A stretch of DNA of 64,000 nt from Ferrovibrio sp. (GCF_002796975.1 NZ_PEKV01000005.1:467541-531540), one strand, 5' to 3'. Positions 8,683 through 16,753 are shown, numbered from the stretch's first letter. The notes: generated from the sequence alone by a model not told the origin. Numbers and translations: made by a program.

Positions 8683-9558
8683 CTATGGGAAGAGGCGGCA
8701 CCAGTGATTTGGTGCACCTTGTTGATCAGCGGGAACTTTGAAGTTTTTAAACAGTAGCCAATCGTGATCCCGATCAAAGCGGTGTTTGGGATTGGCATAT
8801 TCCTCAAAGCGGTGGCGGGTTCGAATCAACGGCCTATCGGTCAAAATATCCACGATTGGCGCATATACGGTCACCGCGACAATGCGGCCAGTCCCACGCA
8901 GAAATGCATTCACTACAGCCGTAATTTGATTCTGCAAGTCCGCAGTGGCGAGCCAGGTTTTAGGTACCTTGATAAAGATCATGCCGGGCTTGTCTGCAGG
9001 CAGGTTGCGCTTCCGGGCGTCATCCAGCGAGTTTCGGATTGTCGCGGGGTTGATCGTCGTTCCCTCTAGGCGGCATTTGGCGTCAGCGCAGGCAATTACT
9101 CCATTGGGGTATCGAATTTTGAAATCGTAATCCGAGCCTTTGACCTTGCTCGGTTTCACAAAACCGAAGGCAACTTTGTGCCAGTACAGGAACCGTGCAA
9201 AATCGAACTCCGCCATGCTGGCCTCCAGATCGGCGGTTTTCATGTCTTCGATCTTGTCGTAGAAGCCCGGAACGATTTGCAGATTGAACAGCGTTTCAGC
9301 CAGATCGACCAAGCGGAATGATTTCGTCTCTCGTGCCACCGAGTCGCAGAATTCTAATCTGAGAAAGGTTGGCGGCTGCTTATTGTCCTCGTCCTGGACT
9401 ACGTTCGCTTCCACCCATTCGACACCGAAGAAGTGTTTCAAAATGACGGCGGATACGTTGAACGTCAGGCGGCCATAATCCTGCACAACCTCATCCGGTA
9501 GGGTGTCCACCCACGCCTGTAGCTTTCCGAGGGTCAATAGTGAAGGGCGATTGGCCAT
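8683..9558 (-). CDS. PD-(D/E)xK nuclease-like protein
   Basis: Residues 140-161 contain KGSDYDFKI, a short spacer and VIACADAKC, which is the D...(D/E)xK signature of restriction-type nucleases: D145 as the acidic residue and D159-A-K161 as the D-x-K. An earlier E117 within EFDFARFLYW may complete the metal site. The 291-residue length fits a single nuclease domain with an N-terminal helical part. The ATG at 9558 is clear. The gene converges on the 1,252-residue gene, whose own nuclease motif is incomplete, so the pair may act together; this is inference. No methyltransferase is nearby, so it is not a classical restriction-modification pair. Confidence 0.75.
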   Translation of the reverse strand: MANRPSLLTLGKLQAWVDTLPDEVVQDYGRLTFNVSAVILKHFFGVEWVEANVVQDEDNKQPPTFLRLEFCDSVARETKSFRLVDLAETLFNLQIVPGFYDKIEDMKTADLEASMAEFDFARFLYWHKVAFGFVKPSKVKGSDYDFKIRYPNGVIACADAKCRLEGTTINPATIRNSLDDARKRNLPADKPGMIFIKVPKTWLATADLQNQITAVVNAFLRGTGRIVAVTVYAPIVDILTDRPLIRTRHRFEEYANPKHRFDRDHDWLLFKNFKVPADQQGAPNHWCRLFP

Positions 9559-9675
9559 TATTCGAATCGTGCCTTCCGACTTAATAGTTGCCGTATTCTG
9601 AGCGGACGGTAAGCGCGCATTTTCAGTGCGAACTTGTAGCTAAGGTCCGCCGAAATGCGTGAATTTCCACGCCGG

Positions 9676-9696
9676 TTTTGCAGTATTTTTGCAGTA
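9676..9696 (-). repeat. Short direct repeat beside the tRNA-Gly fragment
   Basis: TTTTGCAGTA occurs twice in a row (9676-9685 and 9687-9696), in the 304-bp gene-free stretch 9559-9863. Such short repeats near an attachment site can be integrase arm-binding sites. A small hairpin (CGGTTCC / GGAAACCG) follows near 9697-9715. Apart from these and the tRNA fragment I see nothing in the stretch. Confidence 0.4.
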
Positions 9697-9743
9697 CGGT
9701 TCCTAAAGGAAACCGCATTATTCGTTTAAGTTGTTGATTGATT

Positions 9744-9787
9744 TGGAGCGGGTGAGGGGAATCGAACCCCCGTCGTAAGCTTGGGAA
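9744..9787 (-). pseudogene. 3' fragment of tRNA-Gly(CCC): island attachment site
   Basis: On the minus strand this reads as the anticodon loop TTCCCAA, anticodon-stem 3' side GCTTA, T arm GGGGG-TTCGATT-CCCCT, acceptor CACCCGC and TCCA. That is the 3' half of tRNA-Gly with anticodon CCC. The sequence to its right has no D arm or 5' acceptor strand, so it is not a functional tRNA. Such 3' halves are left when a tyrosine integrase inserts at a tRNA gene. Because the tRNA 3' end points left, the element should lie to the right, with an intact tRNA at its far end. I did not find that intact copy in the window. Confidence 0.8.
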
Positions 9788-9863
9788 TGCCAATCGACTA
9801 AGATTCAAATTAGTACATCCGGTAATGTACGAATGATCCCGGTAGATTTCTGACGATCTCTAC

Positions 9864-10637
9864 TCAGTGATCTTCTCGCGGCCGAGCGGAAGCTGCGTTC
9901 TGCAGCCCATCTCGCTGCGCTGCCGTGAGTTTGCATCCAAAGAGATTGGCATCTCTCACGTTTGTCTTTGCAAACACCGCGCCTTCGAACACGCTTTCGG
10001 CCAGATGGGCATGGCCAAAATTCGCCTGGCGCAGGTCAGCATCCTCAAAATGCGCAGCCCCAAAGACCCCTCTGAGGTCAGCCTGACGTAAGTCGGCCGC
10101 GGTAAAGTCGACGCCGTCGATCGTGACGTTGATGCGGCTGCCGCTTAGATCGGCCTGATTGAGCTTGGCACCCGAGAGACCTTCCCCGCAGTACCAGTGC
10201 CGCCCCTCACCGAATGAGTTTGGCCAGTCGAATTGGCTATCTAGGATCTGGGCACTTGTCAGCCGCGCTCGGGTCAGATCGACGCAGCGCAAATCGCAAT
10301 CGAGCAGCATCGCGCCGGACAGGTCGCAGCCCGTCATATGCGAGCGGAAGAACCTTGTCTCGATGGCCTTGATGCTCTGCATGTTGGCGCCAGTGAAATT
10401 GGCATGTCTCAGCTCCCAGCGACCGAAGCGAAGCTCACTTAAGTCATAGCCGCCCAGGTCGGCGATTTGCCCACCAGGCTGCCGGCGGTGCCACAGGCCA
10501 TGCCGATGGGCGGTGGCCTCCAATTCAACCTGGCTGATCCGATGGGGGGCTGAGGGAGCAGGGTGTGCCTCAAGCGGCATGGGCGCGGCCAGGCTGAGGC
10601 CAGAGCTAGCAAGAAAATGACGCCGGGTGATGGGCAT
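9864..10637 (-). CDS. Tat-exported pentapeptide-repeat protein
   Basis: The first residues (MPITRRHFLASSGLSLAAP) form a twin-arginine signal, so the 257-residue protein is probably exported folded. From about residue 60 to 245 it is built of A(D/N)LXX pentapeptide repeats, such as ANFTGANMQS, ADLRQADLRG and ADLRQANFGH, which fold as a right-handed quadrilateral beta helix. Pentapeptide proteins range from DNA mimics to structural or adaptor proteins; a periplasmic location argues against a gyrase-protecting DNA mimic. It is the first gene inside the element that begins at the tRNA-Gly fragment and diverges from the recombinase. Its role is not recognised. Confidence 0.8.
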   Translation of the reverse strand: MPITRRHFLASSGLSLAAPMPLEAHPAPSAPHRISQVELEATAHRHGLWHRRQPGGQIADLGGYDLSELRFGRWELRHANFTGANMQSIKAIETRFFRSHMTGCDLSGAMLLDCDLRCVDLTRARLTSAQILDSQFDWPNSFGEGRHWYCGEGLSGAKLNQADLSGSRINVTIDGVDFTAADLRQADLRGVFGAAHFEDADLRQANFGHAHLAESVFEGAVFAKTNVRDANLFGCKLTAAQRDGLQNAASARPREDH

Positions 10638-10747
10638 AGGGGTGCCTTTCTTTACATCCTATAGGGGTGATTCGTGGTTCAGGGCGGTTGGTTCGGCACG
10701 GGCCGGGTGGGCCAGAAATCGCCTAAAATACTGGTATAATTGGGCTA

Positions 10748-10776
10748 TTGACGGTTCGCCTGCATTCTTATATTCT
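10748..10776 (+). promoter_or_regulatory. Sigma70-type promoter for the recombinase gene
   Basis: TTGACG at 10748-10753 and TATTCT at 10771-10776 are separated by exactly 17 bp. They lie about 50 bp upstream of the recombinase start, in an AT-rich stretch between two divergent genes. Confidence 0.55.
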
Positions 10777-10824
10777 ACTTATACGAGTATTTCAAGTTGA
10801 AATCTTTAACTTTTGAGAGGGGCT

Positions 10825-11412
10825 ATGCCAGGTAAACAGGCCAAAGTGCTGACACCAGGTCAGTTACAAACCGCCTTAAGGGCGGCGGGGAAGGGCAAAC
10901 ACGGGCTCAGGAACCAGGTGATGTTATTGCTATCGATCAAAGCCGGTTTGAGGGCGGGGGAGATCGCTGGGCTGACTTGGGAGATGGTCAGTACGGCCGA
11001 TGGCAAGATCGCCAGCCAGATCGGTTTAGAAGACCGTATCGCTAAGAAGCGGTCAGGGCGGGTCATCCCGATGCATGCCGAGCTCAAGACGGCCTTGCTG
11101 AAGCTCAAGAAGCAGGCTGGCCGGTTTAGCGAACCGTCTGACCGGGTGGTGCGCTCTGAGCGGGGTGAGGCGATGCGGGCCACTAGCGTGGTCAACTGGT
11201 TTCACAGCTTCTATCAGCGGGTCGGCTTCGAGGGCTGCTCGTCGCATTCTGGCCGTCGCACCTTTATTACCCGGGCAGCCCGGTTGGTCGCCAAGGCCGG
11301 GGGGAGCCTGAGAGACGTACAGATTTTGGCTGGGCACCGATCGATCGATCAGACCCAGGCCTACATTGACGGTGACGAGCGTAGCCAGCGGCGCCTAGTA
11401 GCCCTGCTGTAG
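10825..11412 (+). CDS. Short tyrosine recombinase (catalytic domain only)
   Basis: This 195-residue protein is essentially the catalytic domain of the phage-integrase family. R43 lies in KAGLRAGEIAGL, H141 and R144 in HSGRRTF, H171 in AGHRS, and the nucleophile Y180 in TQAYID. The arm-binding and core-binding N-terminal domains of usual 300-400-residue integrases are absent. I chose the ATG at 10825, preceded by GAGAGGGG. It is the only recombinase close to the tRNA-Gly fragment (about 1 kb), so it may move this element. A stand-alone catalytic domain may instead work with a partner or act as an inversion or resolution enzyme. Confidence 0.85.
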   Translation: MPGKQAKVLTPGQLQTALRAAGKGKHGLRNQVMLLLSIKAGLRAGEIAGLTWEMVSTADGKIASQIGLEDRIAKKRSGRVIPMHAELKTALLKLKKQAGRFSEPSDRVVRSERGEAMRATSVVNWFHSFYQRVGFEGCSSHSGRRTFITRAARLVAKAGGSLRDVQILAGHRSIDQTQAYIDGDERSQRRLVALL

Positions 11413-11512
11413 CCTTCCAGAGGCTGGCCCTATGGCTGGGGCCTAAAAGCAGCCCACGCGTCCTGCAAGGGCGCCCCTTAGTACCCCACCCAACCTGACA
11501 ATTGAGGACGAT

Positions 11513-12502
11513 ATGACCCGGCAGACCGTACGGTCGGCGCGGCTTGTCTCTGTGTGCCTACTCGGCAAGAAGGCAATCCGCGTTAGACAGAACCGCATCA
11601 GAACAGAGTTTGCCCTAGCGGTGATCAGAGCCATGCAGGCGGCCGACTGGCCCCCCATCGATGCCATAGTTTTCCCAGGCGGCTATCTGAGGGCAAAGGG
11701 CTTCATCGGTCATCAAACCCACCGGGAGCGCTGCTGGGCACTGGCCAACGAGGGTTTCTGGTCTGGCCTGAAGGATGTCTCCAAGGCGCTGGAACGTCAC
11801 TCCAAAGGGGCGGTGCTCGCCATGGGCTGCGACTCTGCCGCGCCCAACTCCGTCGAGATTGGTGACCAATGCTGTCTGGCTCTAACGGCCGGCAAGCTGG
11901 TGGGCCTAGCTCGCAAGATCTTCCCTGCACCCTTGGATACGGTTGGCGACTATCTGCCGATCGTGCCGGCGCTGCCCGACTACAGCAGCCGATATAGGTT
12001 TGTCGGCCTGCCGAATGGCCAACAGGCCATGCTGGCAGCTTGTTACGACCTATTTGGCCTGTCGGAGGATCGGCCGAAACCTGGTGCTCGGTCGCGGCAT
12101 ATTCGGGCGCTGTGGGATGATGGGCGGTACTTTGATGGCCATCAGGCCAGACGAACAAGAGAACAAGCTGTCTCAGCCTGGCGCGGCTTGCTGGTGGCGC
12201 AAAGGCCACGGCTAGCGCTCTGTGCGATTCATGGCTTCAAGCGCCCTGGCTTAGATGGCTTTTGGCAACGGCACGGTATTGCGACGGCCTCTGCAGCCCT
12301 CAAAGGCGGGTTGGTGGTAGGGGCAGCGCATTTTGCCGCCAATCTGCCCAAGCCCGAGGCCTCAACCCTCGCGTCAGTCCGGGTGCCAGCCTGGCATATC
12401 GAGGCCGGGCTCAACCGGCAGGCCAGGCGGCTGACGCCCGTTGATGCCTTTGAGCTCCATCACGCTGGCCTAAGTGCCTTAGTGCGGCTTTTCGAGCGCT
12501 AA
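11513..12502 (+). CDS. Nitrilase-fold protein lacking the catalytic glutamate
   Basis: The 329-residue protein follows the CN-hydrolase layout: a strand ending DAIVFPGGYL (50-59), then ARKIFPAP with K135, then MLAACYDLFGL with C177. In active nitrilases the first motif reads FPE, but here it is FPGG, so the general-base Glu is replaced by glycine at about residue 56. K and C are kept. It may therefore be a binding or scaffold protein, or use another acid. The start ATG follows GGACGAT. The gene is about 100 bp after the recombinase and about 80 bp before the DUF3768 gene, probably in one transcript. The family call rests on motif spacing and is moderate. Confidence 0.55.
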   Translation: MTRQTVRSARLVSVCLLGKKAIRVRQNRIRTEFALAVIRAMQAADWPPIDAIVFPGGYLRAKGFIGHQTHRERCWALANEGFWSGLKDVSKALERHSKGAVLAMGCDSAAPNSVEIGDQCCLALTAGKLVGLARKIFPAPLDTVGDYLPIVPALPDYSSRYRFVGLPNGQQAMLAACYDLFGLSEDRPKPGARSRHIRALWDDGRYFDGHQARRTREQAVSAWRGLLVAQRPRLALCAIHGFKRPGLDGFWQRHGIATASAALKGGLVVGAAHFAANLPKPEASTLASVRVPAWHIEAGLNRQARRLTPVDAFELHHAGLSALVRLFER

Positions 12503-12580
12503 GGCCTAAACCCACCTAGTCACAACACATCCGATCACAGCAATCGACCAGCCCTGCTGGCCGAAATGGAGACTTATGTC

Positions 12581-12907
12581 ATGAACAAAACTGACCGTAT
12601 CCGTGAGCTCAATGATGCGTTCCGCCGCACCATGCTGGGCGGGCGCTTTGTCATCACCAATGGCGTGCGCAGCTTAGGGCAAACCCAACTCTCAAAAGTG
12701 GTGCAACTCGTGCAGGCCTTTGATGCATTCGAAGCCAGTAATGACCCGCATCAGGAGCACGACTTTGGATCTGTGGACTTCGACGGTAAGAAGATCTTCT
12801 GGAAGATCGACTATTACGACAGGCAGTTGAAATACGGGTCTGAGAATCCGGCTAACCCGGCGATCACCATGCGTGTGATGACTATAATGCTAGCGGAGGA
12901 GTATTAG
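12581..12907 (+). CDS. DUF3768 family protein
   Basis: The 108-residue protein matches DUF3768 along its length: RIRELNDAFRRT near the start, then GGRFVITNGVRSLG, EHDFGSVDFDGKKIFWKIDYYD and a C-terminal MTIMLAEEY. These small proteins of unknown function are common on alphaproteobacterial plasmids and integrated elements, and they mark this stretch as mobile DNA. I chose the ATG at 12581 because GGAG lies at the right distance; an upstream in-frame ATG at 12566 would add five residues but contains that GGAG. The stop overlaps by 4 bp the end of the convergent XRE gene. Confidence 0.85.
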   Translation: MNKTDRIRELNDAFRRTMLGGRFVITNGVRSLGQTQLSKVVQLVQAFDAFEASNDPHQEHDFGSVDFDGKKIFWKIDYYDRQLKYGSENPANPAITMRVMTIMLAEEY

Positions 12908-13269
12908 CGCTTACGCGAAGTAGCCTTCACGATCGCCGTATTTATCTCCGCGACATCAGTTGGCGTTGCTGAGTGATCACCCCGGATAATTTTTCGGAAA
13001 CGACTGACAAGCTCTTCTTGCCTAACTTCGTCAGGCGATAGCTTGCGAGGTGAAACCCAGTCGAATAAGTCGAGCAGGCTTACCTTCAGAGCATCTGCAA
13101 TATCAAACAACGTCGATAATCGGGTCGAGGTGGTGCCTGTCTCGATGTTTGAGATCACTTCATCGGTTTTGCTGATTAGCTCGCCAAGCTCTTCCTGAGT
13201 TAGAGCTCGTTCTTTGCGGAGCTCTCTAATGCGGCGTCCTAAAAGCTTGTTCCGTTCACCAGGTTTCAT
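12904..13269 (-). CDS. XRE-family helix-turn-helix repressor
   Basis: From ATG 13269 the product is 121 residues. An XRE/Cro helix-turn-helix occupies about residues 7-62 (LGRRIRELRKERALTQEELGELI followed by VISNIETGTTSTRLSTLFDIADAL), and a short C-terminal tail follows. Longer readings up to 13383 would run through the operator array, so I reject them. The gene is divergent from a secreted hydrolase gene, and four palindromic boxes with one consensus fill the space. This makes the protein the probable binder of those boxes and a repressor of itself and of the hydrolase. No membrane segment or peptidase domain is attached, so the inducing signal is unknown. Confidence 0.85.
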   Translation of the reverse strand: MKPGERNKLLGRRIRELRKERALTQEELGELISKTDEVISNIETGTTSTRLSTLFDIADALKVSLLDLFDWVSPRKLSPDEVRQEELVSRFRKIIRGDHSATPTDVAEINTAIVKATSRKR

Positions 13270-13272
13270 ATA

Positions 13273-13401
13273 CCGACTTTGAGTCGGCGCGGTTGTTAAA
13301 ACCATCGACGCAAAATCGATAACAAATGTTGACTGGCTTGGAATATCGACTTTAAATCGATGCGATGTCTCGAAGCATTTCAAATGCCGACTTTATCTCG
13401 G
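13273..13401. promoter_or_regulatory. Array of four palindromic operators with embedded promoter
   Basis: Four 15-bp boxes share the form YCGA-N7-TCGR: CCGACTTTGAGTCGG (13273-13287), TCGACGCAAAATCGA (13305-13319), TCGACTTTAAATCGA (13346-13360) and CCGACTTTATCTCGG (13387-13401). Their starts are spaced 32, 41 and 41 bp, close to three and four helical turns, so they face the same side of the DNA. A rightward promoter, TTGACT (13329-13334) with TTAAAT (13352-13357) and a 17-bp spacer, has its -10 inside the third box. The first box abuts the XRE start codon. Binding by the XRE protein is inferred from position. Confidence 0.8.
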
Positions 13402-13425
13402 TATCCACACAAAATTGGGGGGATA

Positions 13426-14403
13426 ATGTATAAGTGGCTTATCGCTGCCTTGGTGGCGGCTCACGCTGCGGCTTTGCCGGTCAAAGCTGAAACCTTATCC
13501 ACATTAGAAGCAGGTCAGACCGGCAAGCTGACCTTCATGGGTGAGACACCCAAAAACTACGATTACCTCATTCGTGGCCTGTTAGATGCGACGCCGCTGA
13601 CCGGCACACTAGTGATGCCGAAAAATGCAAAAAGCAAAGTACCCGCGGTGGTCATCATCCACGGCAGCGGTGGCCTGTCAGACCGCGAGACCGACTGGGC
13701 TGAATTCTTCGTTCAAAACGGCTGGGCAGCCTTCTATATCGACAGTTTCACCGATCGCGGCCTCAAAGGCACCGGCAGCAACCAAAGCGCTCTTAGTTAT
13801 TCAGCCGGGATTGCCGACGCCTATTCAGGGCTGCGGCTATTGGCCACCCATCCAGGCATCGACCCCAAGCGCATCGCCCTCATTGGCTTCTCGCGAGGTG
13901 GCACCGCTGCGGCCTACAGCATCTTTGACAAACTGCGTCGGCCGGTATCGCCCGATCATAAATTCGCGGCGCATGTGGCGCTCTACCCAGGTTGTTCCAT
14001 GTGGTCAGAACAGACCACCGGCGCGCCGATGCGCATCTATGTTGGCGACCAAGACGATTACGAGCGGCCAGAGACATGTCAGCGATTTGCCGAAATGCTC
14101 AGAGCTAAGGGTGTCGACGCCCAGGTCACCATCTACCCAAGTGTACGTCACGGCTTTGACCGCCAGCTGTATCGGCCTGAATACAGCGGTAAAGCAGAGC
14201 AGTGGAAGGCCTGCAATATGATGACCTTCATGGATAATTGGACCTACAAGCGCTTTGACACGGGTGAGGTGAGGCCGATTTCAGAAGTGGGCTCGTATCT
14301 GTCGACCTGCAAAGGTCTTGGCGCCGGCTCACTGGGCAATAAGCAGGCGCGTGAGCAAGTGCGGCTAGACGTGCAAAAGTTCTTAAGCGAAGTGTTCAAG
14401 TAA
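13426..14403 (+). CDS. Secreted dienelactone-hydrolase-like alpha/beta hydrolase
   Basis: The ATG at 13426 follows a GGGGGGAT ribosome site and starts a signal peptide (MYKWLIAALVAAHAAALPVKAE), so the 325-residue enzyme is periplasmic or secreted. It has the alpha/beta-hydrolase elements: the HGSGG oxyanion region at 79-83, the nucleophile S156 in GFSRGG, an acid in YVGDQDD near 208 and H242 in SVRHGFD. Dienelactone-hydrolase-family members cleave esters and lactones. It sits downstream of the four-operator array and is probably repressed by the XRE protein. A tightly regulated exported esterase inside a mobile element is unusual. An upstream ATG in the same frame (13360) lies inside the operators and is unlikely. 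Confidence 0.8.
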   Translation: MYKWLIAALVAAHAAALPVKAETLSTLEAGQTGKLTFMGETPKNYDYLIRGLLDATPLTGTLVMPKNAKSKVPAVVIIHGSGGLSDRETDWAEFFVQNGWAAFYIDSFTDRGLKGTGSNQSALSYSAGIADAYSGLRLLATHPGIDPKRIALIGFSRGGTAAAYSIFDKLRRPVSPDHKFAAHVALYPGCSMWSEQTTGAPMRIYVGDQDDYERPETCQRFAEMLRAKGVDAQVTIYPSVRHGFDRQLYRPEYSGKAEQWKACNMMTFMDNWTYKRFDTGEVRPISEVGSYLSTCKGLGAGSLGNKQAREQVRLDVQKFLSEVFK

Positions 14404-14442
14404 CAGCTGACTGCCTGCGACACGCTCAGCAGAATCTCACCA

Positions 14443-14534
14443 GTAGATTTTCCCTCTTCAGGCTCCGCGGAGGTGAAATACATCCCGAGTAGGTTTCCTC
14501 AGATGAACTCCAGATGTGAGGTTAATTGGGACTG
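14443..14534 (+). repeat. Two copies of a 46-bp repeat (locus A)
   Basis: GTAGATTTT at 14443 and the related GTAGGTTTC at 14489 start units exactly 46 bp apart. The first unit contains the palindrome CTCCGCGGAG followed by GTGAAATAC. The same unit family occurs at 17907-18090 and 43170-43282. The 262-bp stretch between the hydrolase and the nuclease genes otherwise holds nothing I recognise. Confidence 0.65.
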
Positions 14535-14665
14535 TAGGCTGCACGCCACCGCATACAAAAATATTCACTGCAATAGCCTATGGTCGCGCCAATCTGAAAA
14601 ATCGCTCCCAGCCAATGATCTACCCACTATAGTGACATGGGGGGTGTCGGGGGGATTGCCAATAC

Positions 14666-15535
14666 ATGGTGACCGCGCGACATGGCAGGCAGGGCAACAT
14701 GACATACGGTGCAGACACGGAAGGAGAGCGGTCAACGCAATCTCCAAAAACCGCAATCATCCATATCCGCGGCATCTATATCGGCTTGATGCTATTGGCG
14801 CCGAGCTATGCACACGCTGATATCAATTGTTTGCAAGAGTGCCCTATAGGATCACCGGCCCACAATACATTGCTATCACGGCCTACTCATACATTGAGCA
14901 ACAATCCGGAGACAAAATTTTCCGATTGGGTAGCCTACCGCGTAAACCCTAAGAACTTTGGGAGAGGACAACGTCGAAATTGGCAGCGTGATCCAGATCT
15001 AGCTGAAGATAGTACATTGGCGCCGGCTGACTATAAGGGAATAGGCACAAATCTACGTGCAGACCGCGGCCACCAGGCCCCGCTCGCATCATTCTCTGCA
15101 AATGCGGAGTGGTATAAAACAAACTACCTGTCGAACATCACACCCCAGTACAAACAGCTTAATCGCGGGCCCTGGAAGCATCTTGAGGATGCTGAGAGGA
15201 AGTTCGCGATGAACAACAAAAAGATCGCTCTCTATGTGGTGACGGGGCCTCTCTATGAGAGGCATATGCCACCTCTACCCAACGCAAAGAAACCTCACAG
15301 GGTGCCGAGCGGCTACTGGAAGTTCATTGGTTTTCAAGAAGGCACTCAGGTCTCTTGGGCCTCCTTTGTATTTGACCAACGGACGAAATCGTCAGGGCGC
15401 TATTGCGATCACTTGGAGAGTTTAAAATCGTTGGAGCAGCGAGCGGGACTTTCGGTTCTAAGCGTAGATGTACCAGATCATATGCGGCGACTACCTAGCA
15501 CAACGGATCTAGCTAAGGGCTTGGGCTGTAAATAA
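14666..15535 (+). CDS. DNA/RNA non-specific endonuclease (NUC1 family)
   Basis: The catalytic signature DRGHQAPLASF (DRGH at about 133-136) and the following ITPQYKQLNRGPWKHLE block, with the metal-binding Asn and the N-x-G-x-W-x-x-LE motif, place this 289-residue protein in the NUC1/endonuclease G family, which cuts DNA and RNA without sequence preference. A hydrophobic segment ending in MLLAPSYAHA near residue 50 looks like a signal peptide preceded by an unusually long N-region. The true start could be the ATG at 14699 or a later one. Export would make it a secreted or periplasmic nuclease. It is 33 bp upstream of a membrane protein gene. Confidence 0.85.
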   Translation: MVTARHGRQGNMTYGADTEGERSTQSPKTAIIHIRGIYIGLMLLAPSYAHADINCLQECPIGSPAHNTLLSRPTHTLSNNPETKFSDWVAYRVNPKNFGRGQRRNWQRDPDLAEDSTLAPADYKGIGTNLRADRGHQAPLASFSANAEWYKTNYLSNITPQYKQLNRGPWKHLEDAERKFAMNNKKIALYVVTGPLYERHMPPLPNAKKPHRVPSGYWKFIGFQEGTQVSWASFVFDQRTKSSGRYCDHLESLKSLEQRAGLSVLSVDVPDHMRRLPSTTDLAKGLGCK

Positions 15536-15568
15536 GAACTAAATCTTGGCCTGTTAGGTGAGGGTGTA

Positions 15569-16753
15569 ATGATAGACATCGGGGACTCTGTATCTCTTTA
15601 TTTATATATGATCGTTTCAGTCATATTGTTCTTCGCAATTGTGCTTTTGCCACTCATTCCCGTCACAAGGTTCACCGTGTATGGATGGGGTGAGCGCAGA
15701 AATGAGATTCTACAAAAGATAGATCCTGACGTGATCGAAGCTTATGTTGATAGGTTTATGCCCGTAAGTTCATTTTGGGACGTACTGCGTGATCCCTCAG
15801 GTGGCTGGGAGCGCCACAAGCCAGGGTTTAGCGGCGGCTTTTTCGAAACGCGAGATGTTTATCTGAATCTTTTTTCAAAGCACTACGACAGCTTCTACGG
15901 AATGAACCGTTATAAGCTCCCGATTTTCTTACTTGGTTACACTCTCATAGCCGTTGCCATTACTATTACAGCCACTGTTTTGCCGAGAATTACGAATGCT
16001 GAAACCGATGCAATAATAGCATTCGTAGATGCCATTTCTGTTTTTGACCTGCCGCCAATAGTAATTTCCTCTCTATGTGGATCTTACATTTGGGTTACGT
16101 ACGATTTAATTGCCCGAGCTCACCGACGAGATATGCCGCCCACGGCGATAACTCGAGCAGCGGTTCGAATTATTGTATTCATCCCCGTGGGGTATGCTTT
16201 TAGCGAAGCTTTATCTGCGCTCAATCTGTCGATCGACAATGCGATAGCAATATGTTTGGGGGCCTTCCCTCTTGAGTCAGTGTTTCGATTCATGAGGCGA
16301 ATTGTGACTGTCAATCTTGGTCTCGGTAGGCAGGCTCGCGATGAGTCAGATGAGCTACAGAACCTTCAGGGCATTGATGTGAATATATCTGAACGGCTCC
16401 ATGATGAGGGCATTACGACAATATTGCAGCTTGCCTACTCTAACCCTATCGATATCTCGATGCGGTGTAATCTCAGCTTCAGTACTGCCATTGATATCGT
16501 TGGCCAAGCACTGGCGTGGCTTTATATAGGCGAAAAGTTGCCGCTACTTTATAAGCTCGGCCTGAGGGGTGCCCAAGAGATAGGTGGACTTGTAGACGAC
16601 TTAAAAGCAACCGGGTCCCTGCGAAAGGCCGCGCAGCTTACGCTCAATGAAGCAGCAATTATAATGGGGGTGTCGCCGACAGCCCTTTACGGGACGTTGA
16701 AAGCGATCGATGACGATCCATATGCCAATTTCCTGTTCACGGTATGGTATTAA
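15569..16753 (+). CDS. Multi-spanning membrane protein with helical C-terminal domain
   Basis: The 394-residue protein has an N-terminal membrane helix (about 9-32), a soluble stretch to about 115, then hydrophobic segments near 117-140, 158-175, 195-215 and 220-240. The C-terminal 140 residues are soluble. They contain ISERLHDEGITTILQLAYSN, similar to helix-hairpin-helix or DUF4332-like modules that follow membrane anchors. I do not recognise the family. It follows the NUC1 nuclease by 33 bp in the same direction, so the two may be co-transcribed, as nuclease-membrane protein pairs sometimes are. Confidence 0.65.
   Translation: MIDIGDSVSLYLYMIVSVILFFAIVLLPLIPVTRFTVYGWGERRNEILQKIDPDVIEAYVDRFMPVSSFWDVLRDPSGGWERHKPGFSGGFFETRDVYLNLFSKHYDSFYGMNRYKLPIFLLGYTLIAVAITITATVLPRITNAETDAIIAFVDAISVFDLPPIVISSLCGSYIWVTYDLIARAHRRDMPPTAITRAAVRIIVFIPVGYAFSEALSALNLSIDNAIAICLGAFPLESVFRFMRRIVTVNLGLGRQARDESDELQNLQGIDVNISERLHDEGITTILQLAYSNPIDISMRCNLSFSTAIDIVGQALAWLYIGEKLPLLYKLGLRGAQEIGGLVDDLKATGSLRKAAQLTLNEAAIIMGVSPTALYGTLKAIDDDPYANFLFTVWY

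Noticed and set aside
8541..8741. Possible small protein overlapping the end of the 1,252-residue gene
   Set aside because: It overlaps the terminator hairpin and the end of the opposite-strand nuclease gene, and has no ribosome site.
9744..9787. Intact tRNA-Gly gene
   Set aside because: Only the anticodon loop to the CCA end is present; there is no D arm or 5' acceptor strand, so it is an attachment fragment.
13360..13425. Upstream start for the secreted hydrolase
   Set aside because: It would place the operators inside the coding region and remove the signal peptide from the N-terminus; the ATG at 13426 has a good ribosome site.
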